Below are positions 48,001 through 57,000 of a stretch of 64,000 nt of DNA, one piece after another. The DNA lies in contig NZ_SACP01000007.1 of the NCBI RefSeq assembly GCF_004004555.2, forward strand, positions 62,001-126,000. The letters are read 5' to 3'. The notes beneath the pieces were generated by a model. That model worked only from the letters and a program-made list of their open reading frames with translations, was not told where the DNA came from and did not search any database. A program made the position numbers and the translations under genes. This stretch comes from Methylobacterium oryzihabitans (GTDB lineage: Bacteria; Pseudomonadota; Alphaproteobacteria; Rhizobiales; Beijerinckiaceae). Position 1 is the stretch's first letter. The number at the start of each line of letters is the position of its first letter.

Positions 48001-51000
48001 TGGTCGGCGGTGACCTGCACCGACAGGCGGCCGGCGCCGGCCGCGCCCGGCGGCAGGGTCAGGCTGGCGGAGCGGCTGCGCCGACCGTCCGGCGCGAGGG
48101 CGCCCTGGGCGGTCGCGTCGCCGACGACGGCGTCGAACAGCACCGCGCCGGTGTCGAGGTTGACCACCCGGACCCGGTCCTGCCAGTCGCGCGGGGTCGC
48201 GGCGTTGCCGGCATTGGCCACGTCCCAGGTCACGACGAGCGGCCCGCCGGAGCGGACATCCGCCGTGGCGACCGCGAGGTCGAGCACCCGCAGGTCGGGG
48301 GCGGAGACGATCGTCGCCGAGGCGCCGTTGTTGGCCTCCGCCGTCCCGGCGGCGTTGGCCTCGAACACGGTGTTGGCGCTGTCCTCCTCCACCGTGACGG
48401 TGAAGCGGCCGGTGCTCGACACGCCCTCGGGCCAGGTCAGGGAGAGCGAGCGGGCGCTGCTGGCGCCGGCGGCGAAGCCGGCCGCGAGGGCGAGCGTCGC
48501 GCTGTGGACCACCGTGCCGGTGGTCTCGTTGCGGATGGTCAGCCGCCCGGTGCTCGCCGCCGCGGTGGCGAGCGTCCCGAGGTTGCGCGCGGTCCAGGTC
48601 ACCGTGACGGTGTCGCCGGCCCGCCAGCCCGCGGCGGGGCTGACCGCGAGGTCGGAGACCGCGAGGTCGGCGTAGGGCGCGAGCGCGGCGGTGACGCTGG
48701 CGCTGGCGGCGTTGTTGGTCTCGGCGTCGCCGGTGCCGTTCTGCTCGGCGACCGCGTTGGTGGCGTCGGTGGTCACGCTCACCACGAGGGCGCCGGCGCC
48801 GCGGTTGCCCGGCGGCAGGGTGACGTCGAGGCTGCGCGGCAGCCCGGTCCCGGCGGCGAGCGCCGCCGCGGCGGGCACGAGCGCGTCGAACAGGATCTCG
48901 TTGGTGTCGGCGCGGCGCACGATCACCCGGTCCTGGAACCCGGCGCCGGCGGCGAGCGTGCCGGCATTCGCCGTCGTCCAGGCGACCGTCATCGTGCCGC
49001 CGCTGCGAAGGCCGCCGCTGGCCGTGACCGTGAGGCCCTGCACCCGCAGGTCGGGGCCGGGGACGCCTTCGAGGTCGGTGAGGCGGACCGGCGCCTGGAC
49101 CGGGTTCGGCACCACCGCGAAGGTGATCGTGTCGGTGGAATCCGCCCGCTCGGGCCGGCCCTCGATCAGCAGCGTGTAGGTGCCGGCATAGGGCAGCACC
49201 GTGGTGTCGACGTCGCTGCCGGCATCGACCCGGAAGACCGGGTTGCCGTAGGGGTCGAGGAGGCGCCAGGTCTGGTAGTAGCCGGTCCGGCCGCGGGCGT
49301 CGAAGTAGAACGGGTCGCCGGCCCCGGCGGTGAAGCTGTAGAGCGCCGTCGCGCTGCCCGGCGCGAGGGTGGCGGTGACCGGCGTGCCGGGGGTGATCGG
49401 CGTCGCGGCCGCGAGGTCGAGCAGGCGGAAGCCGAAGCTGCCGGTGCGGTCGCCGGAGGCGTCGAAGGCGAGGGTGTAGGTGCCGGCCGGGAGCCGCAGC
49501 AGCGGCGCGTCGGAGGCGTATCCGTCGGCGTAGTAGCCGGAGCCGGAGGCTTCGAGGCCGCGCGGCCCGGTCAGCGCGTAGGAAAAGTCGTAGTTCGCCA
49601 GCCCGCCGGAGGCGGTGAGCATGTCGAGGACGAGGACGCGCGGCCCGTCGAGGGTGAAGGTGTAGGCGCGCCGGTCGCCGGCGCCCGCGAGGGTGCCGGT
49701 CACCGTGGCGCCGACGCTCATCGGCGCGGTGCCGTCGGAGGGCAGGCGCAGGGTGAAGCCGTAGGCGTTCGGCCCGGCCCCGGTGCCCTCGCCCTCGGCG
49801 AGCAGCCAGTAGGTGCCGCCCCCGAGGAGCGTCACCTCCTGGTCGCCCCGGCCGCTCGACACGGTGCGGCCGTCCGGTGCGATCAGCCGGTAATCCATGC
49901 TCCCGGCGGTGGCGTCGAGGAACACCCGGCCGCCTGCCGGGGCGGCGAAGCGGTAGAGGGCGGTCGCCGCCTGCGGGGTGACCGAGCCGCTGACCGGGGT
50001 GCCGGGCGTCAGCGTCGCCGCCGTGGCGAGGTCGAGGACGCGGAAGCTGTAGGCGCCGGTCGCGTTCCCGTCGGCGCGCACGGCGACGGTGTAGCTGCCG
50101 GCCGGCAGGGCGAGCACGCGGGCGTAGGACGAGGCGTCGTCGACCTCGTAGCGCGGGCGCCCCTCGAAGATGACCGTCCCGTCGGCGCCCAGAACCTGCC
50201 AGGTGAGCTGAGAGGACTCGGCCGACAGCGCGTCGAGGTAGACCATCGCCGGCGCGGCGAGGCTGAAGCTCCAGCGGTCGGTCTGGCCGGCCTGCGCGAT
50301 CGTCCCGCTCGCGGTCTGGCCGAGCGTCAGCGCCGCGGCATCGTCCGTCACACGGCCGAGGACGAAGGAATACGCGTTGGTGCCGGTCGCGGAATACGTG
50401 CCCTCGTAGGCGAGGGTGTAGGTGCCGGTCTGGTCGAGGGTGATCGGTCCGGCGTCGGAGCCGCCGTAGCGCTGCCACGCCACCGCCCGCCCGTTCGGAT
50501 CGAACAGGCGCCAGTAGGCGTCCCCGCCGTTGGTCAGGGCGTCGAAGAACACCCGGTCGCCGGCGGTCGCCGAGAAGCCGTAGAGCGCGGTGGCGTCGGC
50601 CGGGTCGAGGGTGCCGCCGGTGGTGGCGCCGAGGGTCAGGGGCTTGGCCGCGGCGAGGTCGAGGACACGGAAGCCGTAAGCACCGGTGCCGCCGGAATCC
50701 TTCGAGACCGTGACGACGTAGCGGCCGGCGGCGAGGTTGAGGGCGTTCGCCGCACCGGCATAGTAGCCGTCGGCGCCGTAGAGGTCGCCCCCGGCGAGCG
50801 TCCCGCCGGGCCCCTCGATGGTGTAGTTGAGGCCCGAATCGGTCGAGAGCCCGTCGAGGACGACGCGCGCGCCCGCCGCGAGGGTGAAGGCGTAGCGGTC
50901 GACCTCGCCGGCCCGCGCCAGGGTGCCGGTGACGGTGCTGCCGAGCGTGATCGCCGCGGCGTCGCTCGCCGCCGCGGTGGTGGCCACCGTGACCGCGTCG

Positions 51001-54000
51001 AGGTCGATGTTGGCGGTGTTGTTGTCGGTCTGGCCGCTGAAGGCGACGCGGCTCGTCGCGAGGTCGAGGCCGCCGACGAAGACCCCGTCGAACACCGTCA
51101 CGGCCGCGCCACCCTCGGGGGTGAGCCGCAGGGTGACGAGCGTGCCGCCGTCGGTGCGCGTCAGCGTGACCCGGGCGTCGATCCAGGCCCCGCTCGCCAG
51201 CGTCACGCCCGCGGGCGCCACGTTGCCGCCGATCTGCCGGCCGTCCCAGTGCAGCGAGACGTGGTTGGTGGCGCCGCCGTCCGAGGCGTCGAAGCCGAGG
51301 CCGAGCACCCCGGCGAGGTTCGGCTCGACCGAGAGGTCGGCGCCGGGGCCGGCGAGGCCGTAGCGGCCGGCCGGCAGCAGCGCGAAGCCGAGGCCCTCCC
51401 CCGCCGTGCCGGAGCCGGCGATGCGCAGGCGGAAGCCGACGTCGATCGACTGGAACGGCCCGGTGCCGCTGGCGGCGAAGGCGGCGACGCTGCGGCTGTA
51501 GGTCTCGCCCTGCCGCGCGAGGCGCAGGGCGCCGCCGACGACCGCGGCCGGCGTGCCGTTCGAGGTGGACAGGACGTAGGGCAGGCCGGGGCCGCCGGAG
51601 AAGTCCTGGCCGGTCTGGCCCGCGGCCGCCGCGAAGGCCGGCCGCTCCAGGGTGAAGCCGTAGGCGCCGGCCGCGTTCGCGGCCGTGCCCTCGACGAGCA
51701 GCGTGTAGGTGCCGGCCTCCGGCAGGGTCGTGAGGTCGGAATCCTGCCACCAGGTCGGGCCGAGGACGAGTTGGCCCGAGGGTCCGTAGAGCCGCAGCGA
51801 CAGCCCGTAGGTCTCGCCCGAGGTCGCGTCGAAGCGCACGCGGTCGAGGGCGGCGGCGGTGAAGGTGTAGGCCGCGGTGGCGTTGGCCGGGCTCAGGGTG
51901 CCGGTGACCGGGGTGCCGAGGGTCAGCGCCGTGCCGGTGCCCAGCGCGCGCAGGACGAAGCCGTAGGCGCCGGCGGCGTCGCCGCTGCCGTCGACGGTCA
52001 GGGTCCAGGCGCCGGGCGCGAGCGTCAGCGCGGTCGCGCCGCCGATGTTCTGGCTGTCGGAATTCGAGAAGCTGCGGTCGGTGACCACCGCCCCGCCCGG
52101 CCCGGCGAGGGTCCAGCGCAGGTCGCTGCGGTTGGTCAGGCTGTCGAACACGACCTGCCGCGGGGCCGCGAGGGTGAAGCTCCAGGCCTCGCGCTGGCCG
52201 ACCGTCAGGCTCCCGGTCGCGGCGCTGCCGAGCGTCAGCGGCGCGGCCTCGTCGGCGACCGGCACCAGCGTGAAGCCGTAGGGGGCGGAGCCGGAGGCGA
52301 AGACCCGGCCCTCGACCAGGATCGTGTAGGTGCCGGTGCGCCCGAGCGTCAGCACGTCCTGGTTCTGCAGGTCGTTCGGGGTGCGCGGGCCCTGGATCAG
52401 GCGGCCCTCGGGATCGTAGAGCCGGATCGCGATCGCGCCGTCGCTGCCGAGGTCGTCGAAGAACACCCGGTCGCCGGCGGTGGCGCTGAAGCGGTAGAGG
52501 TCGGTCCGGGCCGCCGGGACCAGGGCGCCGGTGACCGGCGTCCCACGGGCGATCGGGGTCGCCGTGGCGAGGTCGCGCAGGGCGAGGTTGTACCAGCCCT
52601 GGCGGTCGCCGCTCCCGGCGATCGTGAGGGTGTAGCTCCCGGGTGCGAGCAGCACCGCGGCGTCGCCGCCGATCTCGAAGGCGTCCGACGACGACAGCGG
52701 CCGGTCGGCCACGAGGTCGCCGTAGGGGCCGGTCAGCGTCCAGCGCAGGCCGTAATCGGAGGTGAGCGAATCGAGCACCACCCGCGTCGCGGCCGAGACC
52801 GTGAAGGTGTAGCTGTCGCGCTGGCCGGGCTGGGCGATGCGGCCGGTGATGCCGCCGGCATTCGGCCGCACCAGCGTCCCGGCATTGCCGGCCGGGCCGG
52901 CATCGGCCACGGCGGTGCCGCCCGTCGCGTCGAGGGCGTAGCGCAGGGCGAGGCCGGTCGTGGTCGAGGGCGCGCCGTTGCGGTCGGCGGCGATCTGCGC
53001 GGTGGTGCGGGCGAGCGACCACACCCGCACCTCGTCGATGCGGCCCTGGAAGCCGCCGTAGCTGGTGTTCGACTCGCCCGACAGGCCGATCAGCAGCGGC
53101 CGGCCGGCATCGGCGGCGGCCCCCTGGCGCACGGCGCCCGCGGCAATCTCGACCCCATCGACGACGAGGCGCATCGTGCCGGCGGCGCGGTCGATCACCG
53201 CGGCGACGTGGGTCCAGCGCCCGGTGGCGATGGCGCCGGCGGCGCTCGTGACCACCTGCTCGCCGAGGCCGTCGCTGGTCGAGACGTGCAGCGCCCCGTC
53301 GCTGCGCAGCCACAGCGAGTAGCTGCGCTCCCCGACCGTGTCGTCGCCCTTGACCAGGAGCGGCGCCCATTGCGAGGGCAGCGCGTCCGGGTTGATCCAG
53401 GCCTCGAGGGTGACCGAGCCGGTGAGGTTCAGGCTCGGCGAAGCCGGCACCGAGACGCCGTCGATCCCGGTGAGCTGGAGCGCGCCGCCGATGCGGCCGT
53501 CGGCGGTCCAGAACGGGCCGGGGGAGGGATTGGTGCCGAGGGTGACGGCGGTGAGGTCGTTCGCCACCCGGTAGGGGACGAGCGCGAAGGCGAGGGGCGC
53601 ACTCCCCTGATAGACCCGGCCCTCGATGACGAGCGTGTAGGTGCCGGTGGCGGACAGGAGCCGCGCCTGGGTGTCCTGCAGCGAGGCCGGGCCGGCGACC
53701 TGCCGGCCGAACGGGTCGTAGAGCCGGTACCCGGCGCTCGCGTTGGCGGTGGCGGTGTTCGTCGCGTCGAGGAAGAAGCCGTCGCCGGCGGTGGCGGCGA
53801 AGCGGTAGGCGCGGGTCGAATCGCCTGGCGACAGCGTGCCGGTCAGCGGCGCGCCGAGGCTGATCGTCGGCGCGGTCGAGAGGTCGAGGATGCGGAAGGC
53901 GTAGGCGGCGGTGCGGTCGCCGGCCGCGTCCACCGTCACGGTCCAGGCGCCGGGATCGGCCGCGAAGGCGTTCGGGCCGCTGCCGAACTCGTAGCTCTCG

Positions 54001-57000
54001 GCGTTGCGCAGGTTGCGGGTCACCACCTGCCCGGTCGGGCCGCGGAAGGTGAGGGTGACCTGCGAATCGTCGGTGAGCGCGTCGAGGGTGAGGAAGGCCC
54101 CGGCCGCGGCGGTGAAGGTGTAGGTGTCGGTCTGCCCCGGGCCGTCGATGCGGCCGGTGACCAGCCCGGGAAGCCCCGCATTGGCGTTCGTCACCGCGGC
54201 GCCGACGGCGCCCGGCCCGGCGCCGGCGAGGGTCGTCGCCCCCGAGGCGTCGTTCATCGGCAGGTAGAGCGCGAGGCCGGCGGCGTTGGCGGCCGGGACC
54301 GCGCCCGCGTCGGCGGCGACCTGCGCGGCGGTGCGGGCGGTGGACCAGACCTTGAGGTCGTCCACCACGCCTTCGAGGTTCGCCCAGTCCCAGGTCTCGC
54401 GGCTGGCGCCGACGAGCATCGGGGCGGTGCTGGCCACCGCCTGTCCGGTGCGCACCGCCGCCTGCCCGACCTGCACGCCGTCGACGTAGAGGGTGAGCCG
54501 GCCGTTCGGGCGGTCCATCACGGCGGCGATCGACTGCATGACGCCGGGCCGGATCGTGCCGGCGGCGCTCTCGACCGACTGGACGCCCGAGGCGTCGGCC
54601 GTCGAGAACAGCAGCAGCCCGTCCTGGCGCACCCACAGGCTGTACTGGCGGGTCGTGTCGGAGGTGGTGTTGCCGTCGCCGCGATACACCAGCGGGGTCC
54701 AGTACCCGGCGAAGCGGTCGAGCTGGAGCGACAGCTCGATCGTCGCGGTGCTGCGCAGGTCGGGCGCCGCCGCCACCGCGGCGCTCTCGGCGCCTGTGAA
54801 GGCCAGCGCCGACCCGACCTTGCCGGGCACCGAGAGCGGACCGCCCTGGGCGGCCCCCCCGAGGGTGATCGCCCGGGTCTCGTCCACCACCGGGGCGACC
54901 CGGAAGGCGAAGCGCACCGGGTCGGCGCCGGCGTAGCTCCACCCGCCGACGAGCAGGGTGTAGCGGCCGGTCTCGGGCAGCGCGCGGGGCCCGTCCTCGG
55001 CGGTCGTGCGGTCGAACACCGTGCGGCCGGAGGGGTCGATCAGCGACCAGTTGGCCGTGCCCGAGGGGTTGTCGATCCAGTCGAAGTACAGCCGGTCGCC
55101 GGCCGCGGCGTCGAAGGCGTAGGCGGTGGTCTCGGGGCCGGAGGCCAGGGTGCCGGCGACCACCTGCCCCTTCGGCACCGCCGTGGCGGCGGCGAGGTCG
55201 AGCAGGCGGAAGGCGAAGCCGCCGGTGCTGCCCGGCGAGGCGTCGCGGTCGACGGTCAGGGTGTAGGTGCCGGCCGGCAGCGTGCCGAGGGCGAGGTCGT
55301 CCGACGAGAAGGCGCGCTCGTCGACCTCGGTGCCGCGCGGGCCGGTCAGGCTCCAGCGCAGCGAACCGTAATAGCTCTGCGAATCGAACAGCAGCCGCGT
55401 CGGCGCCGCGAGGGTGAAGGTGTAGGCCGGGCGCTCGCCGACGGCCGTCACGTCGCCCGCGACTTTTGCTCCGAGGGCGATCGGGGTCACGGTGTCGGTG
55501 ATCTTCGAGACCTTGAACGCGACGGCCTCGCCGGTGCCGGTGTTCCAGTACGGGCCGGACAGGACCAGGGTGTAGGTGCCGGTGCGGGCGGCGACGAGGT
55601 CGCGGTCGGCGTAGCTGCCCGGCTGGAACAGCGTGCGGCCGGACGGGTCGTAGAGGGTCCACGAGCCGGACGGGGCACTGGTGACGTCGAACGACAGGTG
55701 GTCGCCGGCCGTCGCGTCGAAGCGGTAGGCCCTGGCCCCGTTGTTCGGGGTCATCGTCGCGGTGGTGGCGGCGCCCAGCGTCAGGGCCTGGGCGGCGGCG
55801 AGGTCGAGGAGGCGGAAGCCGTAGGCGCCGCTGCCGGCGAGCCGGACGCGGTAGGCGCCGCCGACCGGGAGGTCGAGGATCGCGTCGTCGCCGTAGAGCG
55901 GACGGCTGCTCTCGACGCCCCGCGGTCCCTCGACCGTCACGGTGACGCCGCCGTTGTAGGCGAGGGCGTCGAGGGCGAGGCGGGTGGCCCCCGCGGTGGT
56001 GAAGACGAAATCGACCGGCGTGCCCGCCGCGGCGGTGCCGGCATAGGTGGTGCCGAGCGTCAGCGCGGTGCCGGTGAAGGCCGGGATCGCGACGCTGCCG
56101 CTGTTCACGACCCGGAAGCCGAGGCTCGCCGGGCCGGGATTGCCGGCATTGCCCTCGACGAGCAGGGTGTAGGTGCCGGCGAGCTGGATCGTGCGGGCGG
56201 GCATGTCGCCGGCATAGCCGGCCTGGATCTGGCGGCCGGACGGGTCGATCAGGCGCCAGTAGGCGCCGCCGCCGTTGTCGGTCCGGTCGAGGGCGATCTG
56301 GTCGCCGCGGGCGGCCGCGAAGCTGTAGGCCTTCGTGGCGGTGGCGGCGGGCCGCAGCACGGCCGCGAGGCCGTTCGGACCCTTGTCGGCGAAGCTCGCG
56401 GCCCCGGCCGGGTCGTCGAAGCTCCAGGCCGCGGCGAGGCCAGGCTCGGTGCCGGCGACGCCGGCCGTGCGGCCGGCGGCGATCTGCGTCTGGCTGCGCG
56501 CGGCGTTCCAGACCCGGACCTCGTCGATGCCGCCGCGCCAGCCGTAATTGCCGCCCTGGCTGCCGAGGGTGAGCGGCGCGGTGCTGTGCTGGATCGGGGC
56601 GGCGTAGGCCTCGCTGTCGACCAGCGCGCCGTTGACGTAGAGCCGCAGCGTCGCGCCGTCGAAGGTGCCGGCGACGTGGGTCCAGGTGTCGGCCGGCAGG
56701 TCGGCCGCGACGCTGTGCGCCGACCAGCTGTTGGCGAAGAAGTTGATCTTGTTGTCGTTCCAGTACAGCCCGTAGCCGTCGCTCCACGACGTGCTCGTGG
56801 TCTTCATCGCCACGGTGGCGAAGTTCGGTTCGTCGCCGGTGCGCCGGACCCAGGCTTCGAGGGTGATGGCGGCGGGCTTCAGGGCCGCGGCGTCGGCGAC
56901 GGCGATCGTCTCGCTTCCGGTGAGCGCGAGCGCGCTGCCGGGGCTGGCGAGCCCGGCGCCGGAGGGCGCGCGCACCACCGCGGCGCGCCCGCCGGCATCG

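Noticed and set aside
39946-56787. Further multi-thousand-codon minus-strand frames inside the giant gene
   Set aside because: They are out-of-frame readings of the same repeats, rich in arginine and proline, with no domain signature.
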